Shown piece after piece: positions 19,244-30,100 of a stretch of DNA of 64,000 nucleotides. The notes under the pieces are model-generated. The model was not told the origin of the DNA, made no database searches, and saw only the letters and a list, made by a program, of their open reading frames with translations. Position numbers and translations under genes: made by a program. This DNA comes from Berkiella_A sp964633725 (GTDB lineage: Bacteria; Pseudomonadota; Gammaproteobacteria; Berkiellales; Berkiellaceae): NCBI GenBank assembly GCA_964633725.1, contig CAZWHY010000011.1, forward strand, positions 1 through 64,000. Reading direction: 5' to 3'. How positions within the stretch are numbered: the stretch's first letter is position 1; each line of letters opens with the position of its first letter.

Positions 19244-20656
19244 ATGTCGCAACAAACAAAAAAAACAAAAGTTGTAGTCATTGGTAGTGGGCCTGGAGGT
19301 TACAGTGCCGCATTTAGAGCTGCCGATCTGGGGTTGAGTGTTGTATTGGTTGAGCGTTACCCAGAGTTGGGTGGGGTGTGCTTAAACGTTGGGTGTATTC
19401 CTTCTAAAGCATTGTTGCATGTGGCCAACATGATTAACGAGTCAAAAACAATGGCGAGCCACGGTGTCACGTTTGGTGAGCCTAAAATTGATTTAGATAA
19501 ATTGCGCAGCTTTAAAGATGGTGTCATTGGTAAGTCTAATATGGGCTTAAAGCAAATGGCCAAAATGCGCAAAGTAGAGGTGTTAGAGGGCGAAGCCAAA
19601 TTTACGGGAGCTAATACGGTTGTTGTTACCGGCAAAGATGGGGCAACGATTGAGTTTGAAAACGCTATTATTGCCGCTGGCTCAGAAGCTGTGCATTTGC
19701 CATTCTTGCCTGAGGATGACAGAATTTGGGATTCTACTAGTGCATTAGAATTGCGTAATATCCCTAAAAAAATGTTAATTATTGGTGGTGGTATCATCGG
19801 TTTGGAAATGGCAACAGTTTACCATGCCTTGGGTACACAAATTGATGTGGTTGAGTTCACTGATTTTGTTATGCCAGGTGTGGATAAAGACATTGCGACG
19901 CCATTTTATAAATTTGTACAAAAGCGTTATAACAACATGTGGTTCAATACGAAAGTGGTTGGCGCAACCGCTAGCAAGAAGGGTATTGAAGTTTCATTTG
20001 AAGGAAAAGATGCCCCTGGAAAAGAAATGTACGATGCTGTATTGCAATCTGTAGGTCGCATTCCCAATGGTAAGAAAATTGGAGCGGATGCTGCCGGCGT
20101 ACAAGTAGATGAGCGTGGTTTTATTGCGACCAATAATCAAATGCAAACCAATGTGCCGCATATATATGCCATTGGTGATATTGTGGGTCAGCCTATGTTG
20201 GCACATAAAGCTATTCCGGAAGGCAGATTAGCGGCAGAAGTTATTTCGGGTAAAAAACATTTCTTTGATGCCAAATGTATTCCAAGCGTTGCCTATACAG
20301 ATCCAGAAATATCATGGGTGGGTTTGACAGAGATTGAAGCGAAGAAACAAGGGATTGACTACGGTAAAGGCGTATTTCCTTGGGTGGCATCTGGGCGTGC
20401 CAATGGTATCGATCGCACAGAAGGTATGACTAAAATATTATTCTGTAAAAAAACACATAAAATCTTAGGCGGAGCTATTGTCGGGGCGCATGCAGGCGAT
20501 TTAATTTCCGAATTGGCTTTGGCGATTGAGATGGGTTGTGAGGCAGAAGATTTATCTTTGACGATTCACCCACATCCAACATTGTCAGAAACTATCATGC
20601 AAGCTTGTGAAGTGTATGAAGGCACAGTCACAGATTTGCCGAATAAGAAAAAATAG
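19244..20656 (+). CDS. lpdA: Dihydrolipoamide dehydrogenase (E3)
   Basis: The 470-residue flavoprotein reoxidises the lipoyl groups of E2 and reduces NAD+. It has an FAD-binding GSGPGGYSAAFRAADLG, the redox disulfide in GGVCLNVGCIPSK, an NAD-binding GGGIIGLE and the C-terminal catalytic HPHPTLSE. An AAGGGG ribosome site precedes the ATG. It closes the aceE-aceF-lpd operon and likely also serves 2-oxoglutarate dehydrogenase. Confidence 0.96.
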   Translation: MSQQTKKTKVVVIGSGPGGYSAAFRAADLGLSVVLVERYPELGGVCLNVGCIPSKALLHVANMINESKTMASHGVTFGEPKIDLDKLRSFKDGVIGKSNMGLKQMAKMRKVEVLEGEAKFTGANTVVVTGKDGATIEFENAIIAAGSEAVHLPFLPEDDRIWDSTSALELRNIPKKMLIIGGGIIGLEMATVYHALGTQIDVVEFTDFVMPGVDKDIATPFYKFVQKRYNNMWFNTKVVGATASKKGIEVSFEGKDAPGKEMYDAVLQSVGRIPNGKKIGADAAGVQVDERGFIATNNQMQTNVPHIYAIGDIVGQPMLAHKAIPEGRLAAEVISGKKHFFDAKCIPSVAYTDPEISWVGLTEIEAKKQGIDYGKGVFPWVASGRANGIDRTEGMTKILFCKKTHKILGGAIVGAHAGDLISELALAIEMGCEAEDLSLTIHPHPTLSETIMQACEVYEGTVTDLPNKKK

Positions 20657-20665
20657 CTAAATATT

Positions 20666-20691
20666 CCCTCTTTATTGTTAAAATAAAGGGG
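20666..20691. terminator. Bidirectional terminator between lpdA and the VanZ gene
   Basis: CCCTCTTTATT pairs with AATAAAGGGGG around a short loop with one mismatch. It lies between two convergent genes just after the lpdA stop codon and overlaps the end of the minus-strand gene at 20693. Confidence 0.6.
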
Positions 20692-20692
20692 G

Positions 20693-21553
20693 TTACTTCT
20701 TAAGCTGCACTAACCAAGTAATCACAGCACCCAATACCACTGCACTGGTTAATCCCCCCAGAGATTCTATAGATATATATCTTGAGATAATCAATATTTT
20801 CAAGCATAGTATTGTTGCGATTAAGAGCAGCAGTAAACAAATACGATAGTTGGGTTTGAATAAAATAAATCCCGCAATATACAATCCAATACCCTGAACA
20901 AAATATTTGATAAAGTGGTTGGTGTGAAAAATATCAGGATTATGCCAAAATACAAGTAATGGCTTAAGACCTGTTTTGACATGACTATATTGTAACGTTG
21001 GCAAATATGGGTATAGGTGATAAGCCATTCCAATAAATAGCAGCATGGTCGCTGCAAATAACAAAAGTTTGTTTTGATTCGTCTTAAATATTTTATAGCT
21101 TAATTTATCCCATGCAAACACCTGGGTGGTCAATATGCAGCCTAATATTCCCCCGATAAAACCGCTTAAGGTGTTAAGTATGACATCTAATAGAGAGCTG
21201 ACTCTGGTGGTATGAAAGCTTTGTATGAATTCTAAGCTTGTTGAAAGTACGAGTGCGCAGCTAAAGCATAATAATAAGCGAAGAACAAAGTGCAGTTTAT
21301 TCTTTGTGACAAAAGCCAGCAAAAATCCCAATGGCATATAAAATAACAGGTTTTGATATATATCGAACAAATGAATTTTGTTTTGCCAGCCATATAAAAA
21401 ATCATACGGGATAGGTTGAGCAGGCATTGCCCAATGAGCCAACGGAACGACAGAAGCATAAATAATGAAAGCTGAATAAACAAACAGCAAGCCACAGCCA
21501 TATAGTTGAAATGACTTGGGTATAGATTCAGTTGTATCAAAATTTTCTCTCAT
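20693..21553 (-). CDS. VanZ-family membrane protein
   Basis: The 286-residue protein has about seven to eight hydrophobic segments. The N-terminal half carries the VanZ-like signature: W-x-N-K-x-H-x-x-D near residue 50, then YQNLLFYMPLGFLLAF and a later S-x-x-LEFIQ. VanZ relatives are small integral membrane proteins linked to glycopeptide tolerance or polysaccharide loci, mostly without known activity. The C-terminal ~110 residues carry further spans not needed for the domain. No operon partner. Confidence 0.72.
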   Translation of the reverse strand: MRENFDTTESIPKSFQLYGCGLLFVYSAFIIYASVVPLAHWAMPAQPIPYDFLYGWQNKIHLFDIYQNLLFYMPLGFLLAFVTKNKLHFVLRLLLCFSCALVLSTSLEFIQSFHTTRVSSLLDVILNTLSGFIGGILGCILTTQVFAWDKLSYKIFKTNQNKLLLFAATMLLFIGMAYHLYPYLPTLQYSHVKTGLKPLLVFWHNPDIFHTNHFIKYFVQGIGLYIAGFILFKPNYRICLLLLLIATILCLKILIISRYISIESLGGLTSAVVLGAVITWLVQLKK

Positions 21554-21603
21554 TATGTAGTAAGTATACTAAATGTTTAGCGTCTCGTGAGAAATTTATT
21601 TTT

Positions 21604-24600
21604 TTATAGGTGCCTTGGTTTCTTAGCCTGGTTTTGTATTATTGCATTATTTTTAGAATCAACTATAGGGGGTATAATCGTCTTACTTTTAAAATGAGGG
21701 ACCAATAAATTATGAGCGTTAGAGTTGTTCTGCGTATACTTTTTAACAAGGACTTTGATTTCTTTAGCCGCTTTTTGATTTCTGAATTGTTTGTTTTGTT
21801 TAAGATAAAATTGTAGGTTTCGATTGTTTTTGTCTTTAGATTCCACGCTGGCAGAATTTTTAAGCAAAGCCTTAATCACTTCTTTAGAACTCAGATGAGC
21901 AGCATATAGTAGAGCAGTTTTCCCACCATTGTCAGTTTGATCAATATTGATATTTTTGTTGTTGCTGTCATAATAATGCTCAAGCAAAACTAAAACTACA
22001 TCAGATTTTCTGAGAGTTGATGCGTACATCAGAGGCGTTTTGCCTGTATTATCAATGACGTTAATATTTGCACCTAAATTAATTAACGCTTCAGTGATTT
22101 CACTATTTTTGCTGTACATTAGTGGTGTTTTCTTCTTGTTATCACAAGCATTAACGTTGGTTTTATTTAATAATGCCAATACAATTTCTTTATTACCTTT
22201 TTCTATAGCATGGATCAAAGGAGTCTTGCCATCAAGCCCATGTAAGTTAACGTCAGCACCAGCATGTAATAAAATATTGACAAGTTCTATTTGGCCACTA
22301 TTAATTGCAAATGTTAGCGGGTTCAAGTTACTATCAGCGTTGCCATTAACATGGGCTCCAACCTTTATTAGATTAGATACCATATCTTTATTTCCATTTT
22401 TCAATGCATATATCAGAGGCGTTTTTTTATAGATGTCACAAGTATTAACGTTGGTTTTTTGCACTAAAGTTGAAAAAACATTTTCTGCGTTATAGATGAT
22501 TGAGTATATCAGAGCGTTTTGTTCTTGCTGGTTGGTGGCATTATAGTCCAAGGCATTGCTCTGAGATATTTTTTCTGCAAATTCATGCTGGTTATTTTCA
22601 AGAGCAGAGAGTATGAGTGGTGTTCCATCTTTGTTTTTTATGTTGATATCTGAACCGGCGTCGACTAATAATGAGAAAATAGCTATATTATTTTTATGCA
22701 TGGCATATGTTAGTGCATTTTCTCCTAATTCGTTTGATAGATTAACATCTGCATTATTTTGGATGAGCAGAATTGCCATATTGGTTTTGCCAAGCGTAAT
22801 AGCAGACATTAAGGCGGTTTTTTTAAATGCATCTAATATGTTTAAATTTACTTCTACTGATATCAACTTAGAAACCACTTCTTGATTCCCACTGTCAATG
22901 GCATGAAATAAAGCTGTTTTACCCTGGCGGTCTCGGGTGTCCAAGTCGATATTCATTTCTATATTCATGTCCAACAACTTGGATGTAAAATCATGAATAT
23001 TAGATTTAATTGCATGCATTAGGAAAGTTCTATTATTAGAGTCTACATGGTTGCAATCGAAATTTTCATGCTCAATAAGCTTGTTGAAAAAATATAGATT
23101 TTGGCACTCTATTGCATGTATAACCATTTCATTCGTATTAAAAGTGCAGGATATTAACTTGTTGAAAGCATCCTCGTTATGATGTTTTATGGCACATTTC
23201 AATAGGCTTTCACCATGTTCATTTTTTATTAAATCATTCATATTGATTAATTTATCAAAAATAGTATTGTTATGGTATTGTATTGCACACTTCAATAGGC
23301 TTTCACTATATTGCGTAACTGTATCTATCGTTAGGTATTCTTCAATTATTTGTATGGCTGCTTCAGTTTGATTTTCCATTAGGCAGTCATTTATTAAGGT
23401 TTCCACATCAATGTTTAACAATAGCAAATAACTGTGATTTGACAGGTCATCTAAAAGGCGTTTCTTTTTTTCGGGGTTGATTAAAAAGTTACTAATGTTT
23501 TTGATTATATCGTATATTTCCTTTTTTCTAGGGTGTTCATCAGTTTGACTTTGTATTAGTTCAATAAGTCTATCATTATTGTTTAAGATTGCATGTTCAA
23601 TCATTTCAACAAAAGCTTTGCTAATGGGGTTGGTTTCAAGCTGTATATTAATAAATGGCAACGCAGAGTCTGGTATATCTTCACTATTTTCCCATCCGAA
23701 AAAATATGGTGTTTTTTGGTTGAAAATAGGGAGCTGCCTTTTTAAGGCATCTGAGTATTCTCCATAATTTATGAATTCCTCTAGGTTGGATTGGTTCTCT
23801 GCGACCGCTTCAAGCATTTGTTCTCCAATACCAGAACCTTGGCCACATAAAACTTTTTTTATGGATTCATTCTCATTGACTAGCACTTCACTAAGCCGGC
23901 CAAACATTTTTGTTGCGGCTGGAATGTTTTTTTCTTCACTGACTTCAATGGAATCAAGAACAATATTCCCTTTTTTACTACGCCATGCCCACGCTTGAGC
24001 TAATATTGGGTCATTAATGGATGGGTTTTTAAAGTCTCCTTCACATAATATGTAGAACCCACTATTATCATTTGTTAAACCATAAATTACGCAAGGTTCA
24101 CCAGCTTCGCCAGATAAGGATTGGCAACAATTTGTAAGTTTTCCTAAACATGCTGCTTTAGCAGCATAAATTTCTTGATCAATTGGCATTTTCATTAAAT
24201 AGTAATTTGGAAGCTCTAGTTTATTTCCATCAATTAAAATATTTGGTATTTTTTCATCGCTATTAACTATTTTAAGAGTGTTAAATTTCGCAAAATCTTT
24301 TCTATTCAAACCATTTTTTATAAATATATTGTAAGTAGGGCTCTCCATCAGATACTTTTCGTAATAAGCTTTGAGAGCTGTTATGGTAATGCTGCTGTTA
24401 AAGGGACTCCCAAGATTTGCTCGCTCAAGTTGTGCCGCTGAATGTTCTGCAATTAAGTGTCTATATTCTTTTTCTTCTTCTGTAGTTAGCGAACCATGCT
24501 TTTTCTTTAACACGGTCACTTTTCTATTTAAGGCTTGAATTTTTTTCTCCATGTTAGAAATCAGCTTTGCGTTGGGTCGTTTACTTTTATTTTTGGGACA

Positions 24601-25161
24601 TGTTGTTGTGATGAGACTTTCTATATCCTCAGAGTGGGGAAGAATGGATTCTCTAAAGGAATCATCTAGCAAATTTTTCTCAGCTAACGACTTCCAACTT
24701 GGCCAGCTTTTTTTATTCATCATGTTTGGGATGTGAAATAAGCAAGCATCGTACATAAAAGAATTTGAGTTTTTGTGTTGTTTTGTAAAATTCAATAGAT
24801 ATTTTAGAGCTTTAGACCTGTTTGGGAATATTTTACTTAGTTTTTCAGCGTGCTCTTCTGCTATGCCTTTTCTCTCAAGCGCACAAATAAGGTTTGTCCA
24901 AGGTAGCATTTCATCAGCAACATGGTTGTTTTTACTTTTGGGTGAGGTTAGGTGGTATTTTTTTATGCTTTCAAATAGTTCATCAAGATTTTGTTCTGCG
25001 CTATTTATTTCTTTGAATTCATCCATACTTTTGATTTTGAATATCATTTTGGCAGCTTCGGCCAATATACTGTCTATATTATCGTTATTATTAGATTTGG
25101 ATGCAGAAAATATTTTCTTCTCTATTTCTTGCAGTTTTTGAAAAATATCTTGTGATATCAT
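21604..25161 (-). CDS. Large ankyrin-repeat protein with distinctive N-terminal domain
   Basis: The 1185-residue protein has a C-terminal solenoid of about a dozen ankyrin repeats (residues ~640-1135, e.g. DGKTPLIHAIEKGNKEIVLALL, many with N-V-N/D-I-N turns). Its ~600-residue N-terminal part includes a coiled segment (about 205-240) and a conserved-looking block around residues 335-420 with paired cysteines C345-C346 (NCCQSLSGEAGEPCV), a Gly-Phe-Tyr turn and WAWRSKKGNIVLDSIE. Similar text occurs in Legionellales proteins to my recollection, function unknown. No signal peptide. It is probably an effector delivered by a Dot/Icm-like system. The tail is basic. Confidence 0.7.
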   Translation of the reverse strand: MISQDIFQKLQEIEKKIFSASKSNNNDNIDSILAEAAKMIFKIKSMDEFKEINSAEQNLDELFESIKKYHLTSPKSKNNHVADEMLPWTNLICALERKGIAEEHAEKLSKIFPNRSKALKYLLNFTKQHKNSNSFMYDACLFHIPNMMNKKSWPSWKSLAEKNLLDDSFRESILPHSEDIESLITTTCPKNKSKRPNAKLISNMEKKIQALNRKVTVLKKKHGSLTTEEEKEYRHLIAEHSAAQLERANLGSPFNSSITITALKAYYEKYLMESPTYNIFIKNGLNRKDFAKFNTLKIVNSDEKIPNILIDGNKLELPNYYLMKMPIDQEIYAAKAACLGKLTNCCQSLSGEAGEPCVIYGLTNDNSGFYILCEGDFKNPSINDPILAQAWAWRSKKGNIVLDSIEVSEEKNIPAATKMFGRLSEVLVNENESIKKVLCGQGSGIGEQMLEAVAENQSNLEEFINYGEYSDALKRQLPIFNQKTPYFFGWENSEDIPDSALPFINIQLETNPISKAFVEMIEHAILNNNDRLIELIQSQTDEHPRKKEIYDIIKNISNFLINPEKKKRLLDDLSNHSYLLLLNIDVETLINDCLMENQTEAAIQIIEEYLTIDTVTQYSESLLKCAIQYHNNTIFDKLINMNDLIKNEHGESLLKCAIKHHNEDAFNKLISCTFNTNEMVIHAIECQNLYFFNKLIEHENFDCNHVDSNNRTFLMHAIKSNIHDFTSKLLDMNIEMNIDLDTRDRQGKTALFHAIDSGNQEVVSKLISVEVNLNILDAFKKTALMSAITLGKTNMAILLIQNNADVNLSNELGENALTYAMHKNNIAIFSLLVDAGSDINIKNKDGTPLILSALENNQHEFAEKISQSNALDYNATNQQEQNALIYSIIYNAENVFSTLVQKTNVNTCDIYKKTPLIYALKNGNKDMVSNLIKVGAHVNGNADSNLNPLTFAINSGQIELVNILLHAGADVNLHGLDGKTPLIHAIEKGNKEIVLALLNKTNVNACDNKKKTPLMYSKNSEITEALINLGANINVIDNTGKTPLMYASTLRKSDVVLVLLEHYYDSNNKNINIDQTDNGGKTALLYAAHLSSKEVIKALLKNSASVESKDKNNRNLQFYLKQNKQFRNQKAAKEIKVLVKKYTQNNSNAHNLLVPHFKSKTIIPPIVDSKNNAIIQNQAKKPRHL

Positions 25162-25693
25162 AAGGTTGCCCCGTATGTTCTTCAGCGTACTAAGAATTTC
25201 TGGTTTTATGTTAGGCCTAGTCGGGTTAAAAGTTGGACATAAGAGGTAGCATTTAAGTTTCAGTTGTTTTTAAAAATATTAAAGTTACGTCCAATGTGAG
25301 GCATCGATGGGTTAATGGATTAACAGGGATTAACAGGACGGGATTAACAGGACAGCCACGATAAGTTGAACGCCTTGATGCTGTAACCACTACTACGTTA
25401 ATGTACAGTATGATTTATTAAACTGAATTGAAAATGGGTTGAAAATTTCCCTTTGCCTATTATGTGTTAGAATATTGCCTAAATATATTAAGATGGTTAT
25501 GTTTAGGTGCTGTTGGTAATATTATTACTGACATTCTTACTGAGATTTTATTGCTTGCAGTATGTGTTAGAAAGTTGTCTACAATGTCGAATGCTTTTGT
25601 TTATCACTGCCTAATGCCAATATTATTTTAGTTTGCTGACAGTTAGCGGCGTAGGTTTTAGATTTTTATTTTATAAGGTGCAAAATTAGATTT
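25162..25693. other. Long intergenic region upstream of putP
   Basis: This 532-base gap separates the divergent ankyrin gene and putP. It holds three copies of GGATTAACAG (25317-25350) and a sequence ATGCTGTAAC at about 25379-25388 that vaguely resembles a Tus/Ter core. No frame in it is convincing. It probably contains the promoters of both neighbours, but I cannot single out one. Confidence 0.5.
25317..25355. repeat. Triple GGATTAACAG direct repeat
   Basis: GGATTAACAG occurs at 25317-25326, 25327-25336 and 25341-25350; the second and third are each followed by GAC. It is too short to be a structural array; it may be a slippage tract or a regulator-binding cluster. Confidence 0.6.
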
Positions 25694-27163
25694 ATGGATT
25701 GGGTTACCGTTAGTTCATTCACAGTGTATTTACTCATCGTTGTTGCTGTTGCGTTATATGCATACAGGCTAACTAAAAATTTAGGTGATTTTGTATTAGG
25801 CGGACGCCAGTTAGGTGGCCCTGTTGCCGCGCTGAGTGCGGGTGCGTCTGATATGAGTGCTTGGCTATTGTTAGGGCTGCCGGGCGCAATTTTTACCTTG
25901 GGGTTAAATCAAATTTGGTTGCCGGTAGGACTTATTATGGGCGCCTACACTAGCTGGCGCTTTATTGCGAGACCGCTTCGCGTTTTTTCAGAGTTAGCAA
26001 ATGACTCTTTAACTTTACCTACTTTTTTAAGCAATAGATTTTTTGATGATAGTGGTGTGATTCGAACTGCTTTGGCTATTGTGACTTTATTCTTTTTTGC
26101 TTTTTATACGGCCTCTGGTTTAGTGGGCGGCGCTATGCTTTTGCAGCGCTTTAATATTCCTTATACAGATGCGTTATTAATTGGCACGGCTATTATTGTA
26201 TCTTATACATTTATTGGTGGTTTTTTGGCTGTTAGCTGGACTGATTTCTTTCAGGGTAGCTTTATGTTTGTATGCTTGTTAATTGTGCCGTTTGTCGCGG
26301 TTGGCGAACTAAATGGCTGGTCTATTACTCTAGAAACCATCCAAAATCTTAACCCCGAAAAATTTAACCCTTTGCATGATTTTAATGCACTCTTGTTCAT
26401 TAACCTTATAGCCTGGGGACTAGGTTACTTAGGGCAGCCGCATATATTGGTTCGGTTTATGGCAGTTAAAACCTTAAAAGACATTACGATCGCACGCCGT
26501 ATTTGTGTAGGTTGGATGAGCTTTTCTATGCTGGGTGCTGTGATGATAGGTTTTGTTGCAATTGCTTACTTTTATCAACAAGATATACATCCTGAGTCTA
26601 TTTTTATTATGTTCTCTCAATCACTATTCCCATCGTGGTTGGCCGGGATTTTATTTGCCGCAATTTTGTCATCTATTATGTGTGCTATTGATTCACAAAT
26701 GTTGGCATCCAGTAGTGCTATCACAGAAGATATTTATCACAAATGGGTGAATCCAAATGCTTCGCCACAAAAATTAATGTGGGTTGGCAGAGTTTCGATT
26801 ATTGCCATTGCTGTTGTTGCGGTCTACTTGGCTCGTGATCCACAAAGTCGCGTGATTGAGCTGGTTGGCTTTGCTTGGGCTGGCTTGGGTAGTGCTTTTG
26901 GGCCGGTGGTGGTTGGTGCATTATATTGGCGCAGAATGACACGCAAAGGGGCTATTTGCGGCATAGTTTTAGGTGCTGGCACTGCGATTCTATGGCATAT
27001 ATGTTCTCATTTTGGGGGTGTTTTTGCTCTATATGGTATTATTCCAGGATTTTTGTTTGGCGGGCTAGGGGTTATTTTAGGCTCTGTTTTAGAGGTAAAA
27101 CCATCACCGCGTATTACGGAACAGTTTGATAGCGCGTGGGCTTTGATTAAGGCCCAGGATTAA
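25694..27163 (+). CDS. putP: Sodium/proline symporter
   Basis: The 489-residue solute:sodium symporter family protein has about 13 membrane spans. GGRQLGGPVAALSAGASDMSAW in the first third is the PutP sodium/substrate-binding region, and IDSQMLASSSAITEDIY is a family signature in the later part. It imports proline with Na+. It is followed 19 bases later by putA on the same strand, forming an uptake-plus-catabolism operon. Confidence 0.93.
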   Translation: MDWVTVSSFTVYLLIVVAVALYAYRLTKNLGDFVLGGRQLGGPVAALSAGASDMSAWLLLGLPGAIFTLGLNQIWLPVGLIMGAYTSWRFIARPLRVFSELANDSLTLPTFLSNRFFDDSGVIRTALAIVTLFFFAFYTASGLVGGAMLLQRFNIPYTDALLIGTAIIVSYTFIGGFLAVSWTDFFQGSFMFVCLLIVPFVAVGELNGWSITLETIQNLNPEKFNPLHDFNALLFINLIAWGLGYLGQPHILVRFMAVKTLKDITIARRICVGWMSFSMLGAVMIGFVAIAYFYQQDIHPESIFIMFSQSLFPSWLAGILFAAILSSIMCAIDSQMLASSSAITEDIYHKWVNPNASPQKLMWVGRVSIIAIAVVAVYLARDPQSRVIELVGFAWAGLGSAFGPVVVGALYWRRMTRKGAICGIVLGAGTAILWHICSHFGGVFALYGIIPGFLFGGLGVILGSVLEVKPSPRITEQFDSAWALIKAQD

Positions 27164-27182
27164 ATAAAGGCGGATAATAATA

Positions 27183-30100
27183 ATGAATAATGAATTTGAA
27201 GTTTTAGCAAACAATCCAAATTATCAAGTATTGGCTCAAACATACAGGCAAGATGAAGAAGCATTTGTTAAGCAATTGATGAATCACTATCCTATTTTGG
27301 CAGTTGATAAAAAACAAATTCAAGAAAATGCCCAAAAGCTCATGCAATCTATGCGAGAGCAACGTACCCAAACCGGTGGTTTAGATGCCTTTATGTTTCA
27401 ATATGATTTGTCTAGCGAGGAAGGCATTGCTTTAATGTGCATGGCTGAGGCCTTATTGCGTATCCCCGATAAAGGTAACATGGATAAACTCATTCGGGAT
27501 AAATTGGCATCAGCTGATTGGAAATCACATTTAGGCAAAAGTCATTCTATGTTTGTCAATGCGGCCACCTGGGCTTTAATGCTGACAGGTAAAGTGGTTG
27601 AGCACTCTGGTGAGAATTATAAAAAACATAGCAGTGGCTTAAGCAATGCTTTGAAAAAGCTGACTGCCAAAGGTGGTGAGCCTATTATTCGTCAGGCGAT
27701 TAGCCATGCGATGAAAATATTAGGCAAGCAATTTGTGATGGGGCGTCATATGAAAGAAGCCCTAAAACGCGCAAAAGAGAAAGAAAAAATAGGCTATACC
27801 TATTCTTATGACATGCTGGGTGAAGCGGCCTTTACCGATACAGATGCGAAAAAATACTTAGAAGCTTATGCACAGGCTATTAAAGCGATTGGGGCTGATA
27901 ATAAAGGCAAAGGCTATATTAAAGGCGCGGGTATTTCTATTAAGCTATCAGCCTTGCATCCACGCTATGAAATAATGAAAAAGAGCCGGTTAGAGTCTGA
28001 GCTATATGAGCGGGTTAAGATTTTAGTCGAGCTAGCCAAAGAGTACAATATTGGCTTAACCATTGATGCTGAAGAAGCGGATAAACTAATATTGTCTTTG
28101 GAATTGTTGGAAAAAATTCTAGCATCTGGTATTGCCAAGGGCTGGGATGGTTTAGGTTTGGCTGTCCAAGCCTATCAAAAGCGTGCTTTGGCGACAATTG
28201 ATTGTTTACAAAATTTGAGTAAACAATACCAACAAAAGCTATGTATACGATTGGTCAAAGGCGCATACTGGGATACTGAGGTAAAATTAGCCCAAGAACA
28301 AGGGTTGAGCGATTACCCTGTATTTACGCGCAAAGCCAGTACAGATTTAAATTATATTGCTTGTGCAAAAAAACTTTGTGAATATAAAGATGATTTTTAT
28401 TTGCAATTTGCAACTCATAATGCTTTGAGTTTCTGCACTATTCAACATCTATGTCAAACGCATCAAGTCACAGAGTATGAGTTCCAATGTTTACATGGCA
28501 TGGGCGATGCAATGTATGACTCTATCGCAAAAGCAGGCACCGCTTGCAGAATTTATGCTCCAGTGGGGAGTCATGAAGACTTATTACCTTATTTGGTTCG
28601 TCGTTTATTAGAAAATGGCGCGAACACGTCATTTGTTAATCGCATAGCAAATGATAATATGCCTTTGGAGCGTATGACGCAAAGCCCAGTCGACAAATTG
28701 GCTGATTTTCCAAGTTTGCGGCACACGAGTATTCCTTTGCCACAAAATCTATATGGCACAGAACGTTTAAATTCTAAGGGGGTCGATTTATCGCATCCCA
28801 ATGCGTTTATGCCAGTTATGCAGCAAATTAGCCAAAGCACACAAAGCTATATCGCAAAGGCTACAATACAAGAGCAACCTAATACAACATCGCAAAAACA
28901 ATATTCGCCAGTCAATCATACAGTTTGTTTAGGCGAAAAATTTGATGCCAATGAATCAGATATTATCAAGTCTATAGAAGCGGCAGACAAGGCTTTTCAG
29001 ACATGGCGCTTTGAATCGAGTGAGTATAGAGCGACCTTATTGAAAAAAACGGCTGACTTATTGGAGTCGCAAAAAATCGAACTTTATAGATTATTGATGC
29101 TAGAAGGCGGTAAGATTCTAGAAGATGCTGTCTCTGAGCTCAGAGAAGCGATTGATTTTTGTCGTTATTATGCTGTTGAAGGGCAAAAAAATGGGCAAGA
29201 TAAAATTTTAACTGGCCCAACAGGCGAAGAAAATAAAATACGGTTGTGTGGCAGAGGCATTATTGCTTGTATCAGTCCTTGGAACTTTCCTTTGGCTATA
29301 TTTTTAGGTCAAGTCAGCGCTTCTCTTGCGGCTGGTAATTGTGTGATAGCGAAACCCGCATCGCAAACTACTTTAGTCGCACAAAAAGCGATTGATATAC
29401 TACACGAAGCGGGCTTCCCTAAAGACGTTGTTCAGCTTTTGCCAGCCAGAGGCAGTTTGGTGGGGGAGCATCTGTTAAAAGATGCTAGAGTGAAAGCAGT
29501 CTTGTTTACAGGTTCAACCGACACCGCTCGTCAAATCAATCAAACATTAGCACATCGTGATGGGTCTATTGTACCTTTTATTGCAGAGACAGGTGGCCAA
29601 AACGCCATGATAGTAGACTCATCTGCTTTGCCGGAACAAGTAGTACAAGATGTGATTACATCAAGTTTTAAAAGTGCGGGTCAACGTTGTTCGGCTTTAA
29701 GGGTTTTATTTGTGCAAGAAGATATTGCCGATAAAGTAATTACAATGCTACAAGGCGCTATGGCTGAGTTGGAAATAGGCGATCCACTCGTTTATTCAAC
29801 CGACATAGGGCCTGTCATTGACGCAACAGCCAAAGATGATTTGTTAACACATGCTGCCCGAATGGATAAAGAAGCAAAGAAAATTTATGAAGTACCTTTA
29901 TCTAGTCATAATCTAGAAAAAGGTTCTTTCTTCGCGCCTCGTGCTTATGAGATAGAGAATATTAGCGTATTGTCAGAAGAAATTTTTGGGCCTATTTTGC
30001 ATGTGATTCGTTTTAAGGGCACCAAATTGGATCAGGTCATCAGTGATATTAACAATACAGGTTATGGATTAACTTTGGGTATTCATAGTCGTATTGATGA

